A stretch of DNA of 64,000 bases from Acidimicrobiales bacterium (lineage in GTDB: Bacteria > Actinomycetota > Acidimicrobiia > Acidimicrobiales > Iamiaceae), in contig JAODBM010000128.1 of NCBI GenBank assembly GCA_025463985.1, positions 96,042 to 160,041 on the forward strand, given 5' to 3'. The notes beneath the pieces are model-generated. The model did no database searches and had not been told where the DNA came from. It saw only the letters and a program-made list of their open reading frames with translations. Below are positions 26,488 through 34,084 of this stretch, one piece after another (within the stretch, counting starts at the first letter, position 1; each line of letters starts with the position of its first letter). A program made the translations under genes and the position numbers.

Positions 26488-28053
26488 ATGGAGCAGCACC
26501 CGTGGGCCGGCCGACTAGGCTTCTGGTGGGTCGCCGAGGACCACCCCGACCTGCCCGCGATCGTCGAATCGCCGACCGGCCTGACCCTCAGCTTTGGCGA
26601 GCTCGCGGGCCGGGCGCACCAACTGGTCCACGCCCTCCGCAGCCGCGGCATCAGCGCCGGCGACATCGTCGCCTACGCCCTTCCCAACGGGGTCGACGCG
26701 CTCGTCGTGCAGCTCGCCGTGCAAGAAGCCGGGCTCAAGTACATCGCGCTCAACCCCGCGCTCGCGGGCGCTGAGATCTCGTCGATCATCGACCATGCGG
26801 GCGCGGCGGCAGTCGTCGCTGGCGCCGAGTACGCCGATCGGGTGCACGAGCTCGCAGGCACCGGAACGATCCGGCTGCGCGCCGCGGTCGGTGGCCCCAT
26901 CGAGGACTTCGTCGCCTACGACGACCTCGTCGCCGGGCAACCCACGACCGAACCGGCCGACCGCCGGCTCGGCGGACCGATCACCTACTCATCCGGCACG
27001 ACCGGCAAGCCCAAGGCCATCCTGCGACCGATGCCCGACGTCGATCCGTCGGTGTATGCCGACCAGACCAAGCTCTTCGCGAGGGCGTTCTCGTTCCAAC
27101 CGCTCCAGGGCGCGCACCTGATCTCCGCCGGAATGCACCACGGTGGCTGCCAAGCCTTCTACCAGGGCGCGCTCAACGTCGGCCAAGCACTCGCGATCTT
27201 GGGCAAGTTCGAACCCGAAGCGTGCCTCGCGGCCATCGAACGCCAGCGCGTGACCACCGCCTACATGGTGCCCACCCAGTTCGTCCGGCTCCTGCGGCTG
27301 CCGGAGGAGGTACGGGACCGATATGACGTCTCGAGCCTGGAGGTCGTCGTGCACTCCGCCGCTCCATGTCCGATGGCGATCAAGCAGCACATGCTCGACT
27401 GGTGGGGCCCGGTCATCTGGGAGACCTACGGGGGCATGGAGGGCGCGGCCACGATCGCCAAGCCCCACCGCTGGCTCGAGAAGCCAGGCACCGTCGGCCG
27501 GGCCATCGCCGGCATGCGGGTGAAGATCCTGGCCGAAGACGGCTCCGAGCTCGCGCCGAACGAGTCGGGCCACGTCTACCTCGAACCCGACGACAAGACC
27601 TTCGAATATCGCAACGACCCCGACCTCACGGCGTCGGTGAGCCGCGGCCGAGCCTTCACCCTGGGCGACATCGGCTACCTCGATGTCGACGGCTACCTGT
27701 TCCTGCAGGACCGGGCCAAGGACATGATCATCAGCGGCGGAGTCAACATCTTTCCGGCCGAGTGCGAATCGGTCCTGGTCACCCATCCGCTCGTCGCGGA
27801 CGTCGCGGTCATCGGTGTGCCGGATGCCGAATGGGGCGAGTCGGTGAAGGCGATCGTCCAGCTCGCCCCCGGCACCGAAGCGTCCGAACCGCTCGCCGCC
27901 GAGCTGATCGCCTTCTGCCGTGAGCGGCTCGCCGGATACAAGTGCCCGCGCACCGTCGACTTCCGTCCTGACCTGCCACGCACCGACGGCGGAAAGCTCT
28001 ACAAGCGGCTGCTGCGCGACGAGTACTGGGCGACGGAGAAACGTCAGGTGTAG
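26488..28053 (+). CDS. Acyl-CoA synthetase (AMP-dependent ligase, FadD type)
   Basis: A 521-residue ANL-superfamily ligase: P-loop [15 protein letters not shown], the A5 motif [23 protein letters not shown], the hinge [17 protein letters not shown] and the C-terminal catalytic Lys in [13 protein letters not shown]. It would activate a carboxylic acid with ATP and CoA, the entry step for the beta-oxidation enzymes in this island. ATG at 26488 is chosen over the in-frame ATG at 26470 because the latter lies inside the regulon site and the 26488 start sits 8 nt after a TATCCT box. Confidence 0.93.
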   Translation: MEQHPWAGRLGFWWVAEDHPDLPAIVESPTGLTLSFGELAGRAHQLVHALRSRGISAGDIVAYALPNGVDALVVQLAVQEAGLKYIALNPALAGAEISSIIDHAGAAAVVAGAEYADRVHELAGTGTIRLRAAVGGPIEDFVAYDDLVAGQPTTEPADRRLGGPITYSSGTTGKPKAILRPMPDVDPSVYADQTKLFARAFSFQPLQGAHLISAGMHHGGCQAFYQGALNVGQALAILGKFEPEACLAAIERQRVTTAYMVPTQFVRLLRLPEEVRDRYDVSSLEVVVHSAAPCPMAIKQHMLDWWGPVIWETYGGMEGAATIAKPHRWLEKPGTVGRAIAGMRVKILAEDGSELAPNESGHVYLEPDDKTFEYRNDPDLTASVSRGRAFTLGDIGYLDVDGYLFLQDRAKDMIISGGVNIFPAECESVLVTHPLVADVAVIGVPDAEWGESVKAIVQLAPGTEASEPLAAELIAFCRERLAGYKCPRTVDFRPDLPRTDGGKLYKRLLRDEYWATEKRQV

Positions 28054-28108
28054 CGCTGGGACGACGCCTGGTCGCCCGCGCCGACGGAGGGGACGGCTTC
28101 TTGGCCCG

Positions 28109-29428
28109 TCAGCGTCCGGAGCGCCGCTGGGCCGTCAGCTCGTTGTGCCGAGCGAACATCGATGCCGACTGGCGCTGCAGCTCCACCGGCGTGGGCGGCA
28201 GCGGCGGCAGGCCCGCCCCCGAAGACGGAAGCGACACCGTCGCCGTGGCATACGCCGTCTCGATGTCGCGCTGGCTGTGCATCTTGAGCTCGAGATCCAC
28301 CAGGTAGCGACCGTCCTGCTCGCGCTTGCCGGTCACCGCACCCGAGAGGAACTGGGTATCGCCCATGTAGTTGAACTTGCGGATCGAATCGCTCATCGTT
28401 TCGATGAAAGCGTCGTCTCCGGCCCAGTCCGACACATGGTGGTAGAACCAGCTCTGGCGCATCACCCCGTAGTCGTAGGACATGGGGTTCCCGATGGCCT
28501 TCGCCCACTGCGAGTCCCAGTGCAAGCGTTGCGCGACGTCCCAGATCCCTTGCTCGTTCTTGATGTAGAAGGGAGCGATGCGGGTGCGGTTCTTGTAGCC
28601 CACCCGGGATGACCGCAATCCGTACGGCACGAAGCCGTAGCCGCCGGCATGGAAGGCGATCATCTCGGTCACCGTGAGGGGCCCCTTCACCATCGCCGGC
28701 AGGGCGTCGCCGACCTGCACGTCTTCCCAGCAGCGCTTCTCGGCGCCGCGGGGACGCTCAGCCGCGTAGATGGCGTCGATCTTCTCGTAGTCCTCGTCGG
28801 TGTAGTGGGCCGCTTCGATCTCGGCATACTTGCCGAGCGAACGCGCCTTCTTGCGCTCGGTGAGGATGCGCAGGATCCGATAGACGCCGATGACCTCGCC
28901 GAACTGGTCGAGCACGACGTCGCGTCGAACCTGCACGGCTGAGCGTCCGGCGAACTCCGAGGACTTCACCTCGAGGCTCTCCTCGCCCGCGAACGAGTAC
29001 ATCCGGTCGCCCGGCCGCACGGGCCGGTACCACTCCCAGGAGCCGCCGGATACGAAGACGTGCACCCCACGGAACAGGCCTTTGGTCTGCTGCTTGATCT
29101 CGGCGGGCATCGGGTCCCCGAGCATCGGAGTCTTGATGTGACCGGCCATGGTTCCGTGGCCGATCTGGGTGCCCCACCTCGTGGTCGGCCCGTACTCCTC
29201 GTCGACGTACAGCGGGTTGTCATCGCCGACTCCGAGCGACCAGTTGCGGATCGCATCGGGCGTGGCCACCGAGTTCAGCTCGCGCTGACGGCTGGCGGTG
29301 TCGATCCCGATGAGCACGCGGGCGCGCTCGAGGTCCTCGTCGGTCAGCTCGTACTGCAGCGCCTCCTCGAACTCCTTCTCGAGTTCGGGGTCGACCTGCA
29401 AGGACTGGGCAGGAACGTCGGTGCTCAT
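28109..29428 (-). CDS. MaoC/FAS1-like double-hotdog dehydratase family protein
   Basis: A 439-residue protein with an N-terminal FAS1-like (MaoC_dehydrat_N) hotdog domain at about 30-200 (VLIGIDTASRQRELNSVATPDAIRNWSLG split, GDDNPLYVDEEYGPTTRWG, RILRILTERKKARS) and a second hotdog half (WEDVQVGDALPAMVKGPLTVTEM at about 235, YDYGVMRQSWFYHHVSDWAGDDAFI). Family members hydrate or dehydrate enoyl-CoA esters of bulky acids. The start MSTDVPAQS at 29428 has GGGAGAAC upstream; the longer frame crosses a regulon site. It follows the tandem GntR gene in the same direction and converges on the ligase gene. Confidence 0.85.
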   Translation of the reverse strand: MSTDVPAQSLQVDPELEKEFEEALQYELTDEDLERARVLIGIDTASRQRELNSVATPDAIRNWSLGVGDDNPLYVDEEYGPTTRWGTQIGHGTMAGHIKTPMLGDPMPAEIKQQTKGLFRGVHVFVSGGSWEWYRPVRPGDRMYSFAGEESLEVKSSEFAGRSAVQVRRDVVLDQFGEVIGVYRILRILTERKKARSLGKYAEIEAAHYTDEDYEKIDAIYAAERPRGAEKRCWEDVQVGDALPAMVKGPLTVTEMIAFHAGGYGFVPYGLRSSRVGYKNRTRIAPFYIKNEQGIWDVAQRLHWDSQWAKAIGNPMSYDYGVMRQSWFYHHVSDWAGDDAFIETMSDSIRKFNYMGDTQFLSGAVTGKREQDGRYLVDLELKMHSQRDIETAYATATVSLPSSGAGLPPLPPTPVELQRQSASMFARHNELTAQRRSGR

Positions 29429-29451
29429 CTGAGTTCTCCCTCGTGCCGGAC

Positions 29452-29474
29452 ACAAAAGAGGATACTTTGTTTCG
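29452..29474. promoter_or_regulatory. Regulon palindrome, copy 11
   Basis: ACAAAAGAGGATACTTTGTTT; read with the gene, AAAGTATCCTCTTTTG. TATCCT is 31 nt before the dehydratase ATG, leaving space for the ribosome site. Confidence 0.65.
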
Positions 29475-29557
29475 CCGGACCGTGCCACGCCGGCAGGACG
29501 CGCCGGTGACGACCGAGGATCAGTAAGCGAACCGGCGAGAAAGGCCTGACGCCCCGG

Positions 29558-30997
29558 TTAGTGGAAGAAGCCGGCGAGGACGTCGAGGTGGCGTTGCATG
29601 CGGTGCCGCGAGAGATCGCGGTCTCCGGAGATCAGGGCGTCGGCGATCTTCGTGTGCGTGTGCGTGACCTCGTCACCCACACGGGCCCGGCCGCGCTTGG
29701 AGAGGGTCCCGACCTCGTGGAGGTGGCTCAGCCGGATGAGCACCAGAGCCAGCAGTTCCAGCACCCGGTTACCCGACAGCGACGCGATGACCGCGTGGAG
29801 ATCGTGCGCGGCCGACGTGAACTCCTCGTCGGGCGCCTCGATCTCAGCCACGAGCGCGGCGCGCAGTCGGCCTTCGCCGACGTGGTCCATGTGCTCGATG
29901 ACGTTGTCGACGGTGGCGAGCTCCACGCCCGAACGCACCTCGAAGACGTGCGCGGCGGTGATCCCGTGGCGTTCGAGGTAGAGCGCCACCACATCGGTGA
30001 CCGCCTCGGCGCTGGGCTCGCTGACGAACAGACCGCCACCGGGGCCCCGGCGCATCGCGGCCAGGTGGTGGTGCTCGAGCAACCGAACCGCTTCGCGGAC
30101 GATGGCCCGGCTCACCCCGAACCGCTCCATGAGCTGAGCCTCAGAGCCCACCATGTCGCCGGGCTTCAACCGGCCAGACACCACGCCCTGGAAGATCTCC
30201 CGCGCAACTTCCTCGCCCCGCTTCCCGCTGCTCCCGTTCAGCGTCGCCAGCGGACCGAGCACTTGGCGCGTCGACCGCCGTCTCCGCAAGAACTCGCCCT
30301 CGGCTTCGAGGTGCCGCCGCATCCGCCTCCGGGCGAGGCTGACGTCGCCGCTGATGACGGCCTCGGCGATCTTGGAGTGAGCGCGTCTGGACTCTGCGCC
30401 GGCCTCGGCCGGCAGGCTCGTCGTGTCGGGGAGGTAGAGGCGAGCGGTCATGTTCAGGATGTCGACGAACAGCTCCAAGGCGGGGTTCTTGGTCATGCGG
30501 GCCAGGAGCACATGCATCGTGCGCGGGTCAGTCACGACGCCCGCCTCCTCGGCCGCCACCAGGTCGCGCAGCTTGGCGATGTCGCTCTCACGCATGCGGC
30601 CCGGCACCAGCCCCACCACGTGCTCCTCCAGCGCGAGGCGGGCCTCGAACACCTCCGACAGGCGAGCGTCGACGCGGTGCAGGTAGAGGAGCGTTGCGTC
30701 GATGATCGCTTCGACGCTGGGCTCGCTGACGACCAGGCCACCTCCGGGGCCGCGCCGCATGCGAGCGACCTGGAGATGTTCGACCAGCCGGACCGCCTCG
30801 CGGAACACCGCTCGGCTCACCCCGTAGCGTTCGAGGAGCTCGGCCTCCGAACCCAGGACGTCGCCCACTGGCCACTGCTGCGTGATCACGTCGTCGACGA
30901 TGCGGTCGGCCACCCGCGATGCGAGCTTGCCGTCGGTGCCCACATGGGCGGACATGGCGGAGCGGCGTGACGTCGGGGGATCGCCACGGCCAGGCAT
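29558..30997 (-). CDS. Tandem-duplicated GntR/FadR-type transcriptional regulator
   Basis: About 479 residues holding two complete FadR-like units in one chain. Each has a winged HTH (LGSEAELLERYGVSRAVFREA and VGSEAQLMERFGVSRAIVREA), the conserved MRRGPGGGL-VSEPS wing, and a helical FCD ligand domain ending RRHLEAEGEF or QRHLDVLAGFF. GntR proteins are normally single units that dimerise; this would be a covalent dimer. ATG at 30997 is tentative: TAGATT lies 8 nt before it, a leaderless arrangement; ATG 31021 and ATG 30955 are alternatives. It sits inside the catabolic island and is a prime candidate for the shared palindrome, though no copy was seen before its own gene. Confidence 0.87.
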   Translation of the reverse strand: MPGRGDPPTSRRSAMSAHVGTDGKLASRVADRIVDDVITQQWPVGDVLGSEAELLERYGVSRAVFREAVRLVEHLQVARMRRGPGGGLVVSEPSVEAIIDATLLYLHRVDARLSEVFEARLALEEHVVGLVPGRMRESDIAKLRDLVAAEEAGVVTDPRTMHVLLARMTKNPALELFVDILNMTARLYLPDTTSLPAEAGAESRRAHSKIAEAVISGDVSLARRRMRRHLEAEGEFLRRRRSTRQVLGPLATLNGSSGKRGEEVAREIFQGVVSGRLKPGDMVGSEAQLMERFGVSRAIVREAVRLLEHHHLAAMRRGPGGGLFVSEPSAEAVTDVVALYLERHGITAAHVFEVRSGVELATVDNVIEHMDHVGEGRLRAALVAEIEAPDEEFTSAAHDLHAVIASLSGNRVLELLALVLIRLSHLHEVGTLSKRGRARVGDEVTHTHTKIADALISGDRDLSRHRMQRHLDVLAGFFH

Positions 30998-31133
30998 GAC
31001 CCACAAATCTACACGGGCCATGCGAACGCCCCCGGAGCGTCAGCCCGGCCCAGCCATCCCGGCGGAGCTGCGCGCGTGGTGCCCTGAACTGGGGTTCCCG
31101 TGCGGCGCGATTGCCCGGCAACGCCTCGCTTTC

Positions 31134-32195
31134 TCATGTGCCGCGGAGCGCGTCGACCAGGAAGGGGACGTCCTCGAGGCCCCGCAGCGTGTCGTTGAGG
31201 TGGGTGCACGTCGGCGGGCCGACGAGCTCCGCGCGCACCCATGTCCGCAAGCCGCCGACGGGCTGGCCGATCAGCCGACCGGCGCTGGCCACCGCGCCCG
31301 GGCACTCCCACCAGGGCAGGACGGCGGCCTGCGCGGAGCAGGCCGTGAACGTCCAGGACGAAGGGTCGACAGCTGCCGAGACCTTGTACTCATGGATCAC
31401 GGTCTCCAGGCCGCCCGGTGCCATGTGGCTGTCGCGGAAGTGGACGTCGAGATGGATCTGCCCATCGTCCTTGGTGACATCGATCCGTCGACGCCGTCGA
31501 GTGGCGTCCGGCGGCAGGGGAGCGATGTCGTGCCACCCCTGCGGATCGGTGGCGTCGGCGATCTCCGGAGCGGGGGGACCGGTCGCCGCCGGAGGTCGGC
31601 CCGTCTTGCCGATCTCGCGCATCATCGTGCCGTCGGTGACGAACCCGGCGCACAGGTCGGCGATCTGCAGCGTCGGCCCCGAGCCCCGTACCGACATGCG
31701 CGCCATGTCGAGATCGCCACGTTGCGCAGCGTGTCCGAGCGCGTAGCCCGAGACGAGCGTCGCCGCCGGCACTTCGTCGAGCAAGAGGTGCACCAGCGAG
31801 CCCGGCTCGCAGGCCACCGAAGCCTCCAACGCTCCTCGGAAGCCGGCGGAGGCTCGTCGCCCGACCAAGGCGTCGAGCCCCTCGACGCCCGGATCGGTGA
31901 CGATCTGCTGCACGATCGGCCCGTCGGTGTAGTGGATCGTCGTGGTTGCCCGAGCGGTCGCGATGACCACCGCTGACCCGTCAGCCTCCGTCAGCAGGTC
32001 CCGGCCCTGGCTGACCTGGACCATGGGGCCGCTGATGCCGTCGGGGCGCGTCGAATCCACCGTCGTCGTGCGCCGCAACGACCGGGGGCGACGCGGCGGC
32101 GTCGATCCGACCGGATCGTGCGGTCCATGGCGCGGGTGCAGCGCGACCGGTACTGCCCAAGTGTCGGGGCCCCCGGCGCTCGCGTCGTTCACCAT
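31134..32195 (-). CDS. DUF2889 domain protein
   Basis: A 353-residue cytoplasmic protein with features of DUF2889: RRTTTVDSTRPDG near residue 41, the RRRRRIDVTKDDGQIHLDVHFRDS strand pair and the C-terminal CTHLNDTLRGLEDVP. The function of the family is unknown; members occur in actinobacterial lipid or aromatic catabolic clusters. The ATG at 32195 directly follows GAGGAGGAGG; GTG one codon later is possible. A regulon palindrome lies about 50 bp upstream. Confidence 0.75.
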   Translation of the reverse strand: MVNDASAGGPDTWAVPVALHPRHGPHDPVGSTPPRRPRSLRRTTTVDSTRPDGISGPMVQVSQGRDLLTEADGSAVVIATARATTTIHYTDGPIVQQIVTDPGVEGLDALVGRRASAGFRGALEASVACEPGSLVHLLLDEVPAATLVSGYALGHAAQRGDLDMARMSVRGSGPTLQIADLCAGFVTDGTMMREIGKTGRPPAATGPPAPEIADATDPQGWHDIAPLPPDATRRRRRIDVTKDDGQIHLDVHFRDSHMAPGGLETVIHEYKVSAAVDPSSWTFTACSAQAAVLPWWECPGAVASAGRLIGQPVGGLRTWVRAELVGPPTCTHLNDTLRGLEDVPFLVDALRGT

Positions 32196-32242
32196 GCCTC
32201 CTCCTCGACCACGAACCTAGCCGGCGTCCCAGTGCTGGTCGA

Positions 32243-32264
32243 CGAATTCAGTATCCTGTTAAGG
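32243..32264. promoter_or_regulatory. Regulon palindrome, copy 12 (last copy)
   Basis: AATTCAGTATCCTGTTAAGG; on the minus strand AACAGGATACTGAATTCG, matching copy 7. It precedes the DUF2889 gene and marks the right edge of the regulon. Confidence 0.5.
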
Positions 32265-32341
32265 AGCCGAGGCCGCGAAAGGATCTGTCGACGGACACGC
32301 GCTCAAGGTGGCTTCCACGCCGCCGAGGCGGCGTGGAACGT

Positions 32342-32653
32342 TCACGGTCGCTTCTGGTGGCGGCGGGGCTGGGTGGCTTCGAGCTGGGCTCGGAGGTCAC
32401 GTACTTCTTGCTCGAGCTCGAGGATGCGGCGGATGCCGACGAGGGTCATGCCCTCGTCGGCCATGTCCGTCACTCGTTGCACGGTGTCGATCTCGGCGCG
32501 GGTGTAGCGGCGCTGGCCGCCCTTCGAGCGTGCCGGTTGCACGACCTGCTCGACATCGAGTCGCCGCAGATACGCGGGCTGGACGCGCAGCATGTCGGCG
32601 ACCTGGCCGACGCCATAGATCGGCGCGTGCTCGTCGTCGATGGGCAGCAGCAC
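32342..32653 (-). CDS. MerR family regulator, HspR-like
   Basis: A 103-residue protein with one MerR HTH at about 12-80 (PIYGVGQVADMLRVQPAYLRR, GGQRRYTRAEIDTVQRV, MADEGMTLVGIRRILEL) and a short coiled tail. Size and the Y-R-Y-T pattern are those of HspR-type repressors, which control small heat-shock and chaperone genes. It starts with GTG 6 nt after the Hsp20 stop and is in the same operon, so autorepression through the upstream inverted repeat is likely. Confidence 0.88.
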   Translation of the reverse strand: MLLPIDDEHAPIYGVGQVADMLRVQPAYLRRLDVEQVVQPARSKGGQRRYTRAEIDTVQRVTDMADEGMTLVGIRRILELEQEVRDLRAQLEATQPRRHQKRP

Positions 32654-32659
32654 CGTGAT

Positions 32660-33121
32660 TTACGCCCCGACGCCGGTTGGAACTCGCTCTTCGGCGTGCG
32701 TGGCGATCGATCCGGCCGCGGTCTCGCCGCTCGCGATGGAGATGCGGCGGGGCTTGGCCCTCTCTGCAACGGGGAGGCGCAGGGTGAGGACGCCGTTGGT
32801 GTACTGGGCGTCGATGCGGTCTGTGTCGAGGGAATCACCCAGGAACAGCTGTCGGCTGAAGATGCCATGGGGGCGCTCGGACACCAGCAGCTCGGTGTTC
32901 TCACCGGTGGTCCGCCTGCGCTCCGCGTGGACCGACAGCACGTTCTTCTCGACCGTGAGGTTGATCGAGTCGGCGTCGACGCCGGGCACGTCCATCTCGA
33001 CGATGAAGTGGTCGCCGTCGCGATAGGCGTCGATCGGTACCGCGGCGGGCCGGGCGACGGTGCCGAGGACCTGCTGGGTCAACCGGTCGAGATCACGAAA
33101 CGGGTCGGTTCGCATCAACAT
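32660..33121 (-). CDS. Hsp20/alpha-crystallin small heat-shock protein
   Basis: A 153-residue small heat-shock protein. The alpha-crystallin domain runs from about 28 to 130: AVPIDAYRDGDHFIVEMDVPGV at its start and the conserved closing GVLTLRLPVAERAKPRRI. It is a cytoplasmic holdase that keeps unfolding proteins soluble. ATG at 33121 has GAGGAGG 7 nt upstream. First gene of the operon with the MerR regulator. Confidence 0.93.
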   Translation of the reverse strand: MLMRTDPFRDLDRLTQQVLGTVARPAAVPIDAYRDGDHFIVEMDVPGVDADSINLTVEKNVLSVHAERRRTTGENTELLVSERPHGIFSRQLFLGDSLDTDRIDAQYTNGVLTLRLPVAERAKPRRISIASGETAAGSIATHAEERVPTGVGA

Positions 33122-33153
33122 CGGGAAACCTCCTCAGGTAGATGAAGCTTGGT

Positions 33154-33209
33154 GCCATTACCTATAGAACAACCAGAAGGAAACTGTCAACTGGAGTTAT
33201 AGGTATGGC
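33154..33209 (-). promoter_or_regulatory. Hsp20-MerR promoter flanked by a long inverted repeat
   Basis: On the minus strand TTGACA (33185-33190) and TATAGG (about 33161-33166) are 18 bp apart, a normal sigma-70 promoter. GCCATTACCTAT (33154-33165) and ATAGGTATGGC (33199-33209) form an inverted repeat whose arms cover the -10 and the region upstream of the -35, fitting a repressor site. It is not the classical HAIR sequence of HspR. Confidence 0.6.
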
Positions 33210-33236
33210 ATCACCCGATGGTTGGTGCGCTGGCAA

Positions 33237-33449
33237 TCAACCGGGGATGTTGCGGGGGTCGTTGCCGTGGCTGTCCTTCTCGCGGATCCGGCCGTCTTGG
33301 CCGTGGATCACGAGCTCGCACGCTTCGTCGTCGGCCACAGACCGCGCCGCGGCGGTCGCTGCCGCCTGCGTCTCGAACGTGTCGATCGCGGCGCCGTCAT
33401 GCTCGACCTTCCATCTGTCTCCGTCGGGTACGACGTGGACGTCTGCCAT
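33237..33449 (-). CDS. DUF2188 domain protein
   Basis: A 70-residue protein, MADVHVVPDGDRWKVEHDG, continuing with AIDTFETQAAATAAARSVA and ending DSHGNDPRNIPG. This is the complete DUF2188 pattern, including the terminal G-x-DP. The domain is small, beta-alpha, of unknown function and common beside stress genes. The start at 33449 is taken because GGGGAGG lies just before it and the longer frame upstream is not conserved-looking. Confidence 0.8.
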   Translation of the reverse strand: MADVHVVPDGDRWKVEHDGAAIDTFETQAAATAAARSVADDEACELVIHGQDGRIREKDSHGNDPRNIPG

Positions 33450-33738
33450 TGGGTCCTCCCCGGGGTCTCGGCTTCTTGCGCCCCCTACCCGCCCTGTCCC
33501 GCCCACCGTCGCCGTCCGACTGCCGTTGGGCGCGCTTCCAACGCCGACGCCTTTACGCGTCGGACGTGCGGGTGTCGTCATGGATCTGCCACTGCGTGAG
33601 CTTGCCGCCGATGTCGGGGACCGTGTTCAGGTTGGATCCCGACTTCAGCATGAACATCGCGGAGACGAGCGTGAAAAGCGCATTGCCTCCGCGTGGGCGG
33701 GATCCGCCGACTGGGGAAGCCGCACCACGGCGGCCTGG

Positions 33739-33819
33739 TCAGCTCGTCGAGCTCTTGCCGCAGGCGGGCAGCACCACGATGATCGAGGCTGCGGCCAGGC
33801 CGAGCAGTAGGCGCTCCAT
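33739..33819 (-). CDS. Very small putative lipoprotein (26 aa)
   Basis: MERLLLGLAAASIIVVLPAC followed by GKSSTS and stop. It has a hydrophobic signal and a lipobox (LPAC) and a good ribosome site (GAAGGGA, 6 nt before the ATG), a pattern like entericidin-type tiny lipoproteins, though shorter than those. After the stop the same frame remains open for about 60 codons to 33553, so it might be the start of a longer gene interrupted by a nonsense codon. Confidence 0.4.
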   Translation of the reverse strand: MERLLLGLAAASIIVVLPACGKSSTS

Positions 33820-33898
33820 CTCGATCCCTTCGGGGTTCGGCACGGACGGTTGCAATTGTTCCGAGCAGGCCACATTCAATCGGAGAGGGACCGGTCTC

Positions 33899-34084
33899 AT
33901 GGCCGCTGATAGCTCGCTCGATCACGATCACCCGGTTGATGCAGAGCGCGTCGCTCATGCCCGCAGTCGGCTGCTGCCGGCCGAGGACGCGGCCCGCCTG
34001 GCCAGCCTGCTGAGCCTGCTGGCGCACTGCCTACGCCAGCTCGTGGAGCGGTCAAAGGTCGCCGCCGCTCGAGAGGACGGGTGA
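33899..34084 (+). CDS. Small ORF resembling the N-terminus of an ArsR-type regulator
   Basis: A 61-residue protein. The part LLPAEDAARLASLLSLLA resembles the first helices of ArsR/SmtB metalloregulators, where it would normally be followed by DPTRLRIL; here it continues HCLRQLVERSKVAAAREDG and stops, without an HTH. GGAGAGGGA precedes the ATG and its TGA overlaps the permease ATG (TGATG). Either a decayed ArsR regulator or a short leader that couples translation to the permease. Confidence 0.5.
   Translation: MAADSSLDHDHPVDAERVAHARSRLLPAEDAARLASLLSLLAHCLRQLVERSKVAAAREDG

Noticed and set aside
29561..30970. 469-codon plus-strand frame
   Set aside because: Shadow of the tandem GntR gene; no domain, no ribosome site.
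1178..32264. Island palindrome as a KstR or FadR standard operator
   Set aside because: The AAAGAG-N4-CTCTTT core does not fit the AAC/GTT-type KstR sites or the TGGT-N-ACCA FadR site as I know them.
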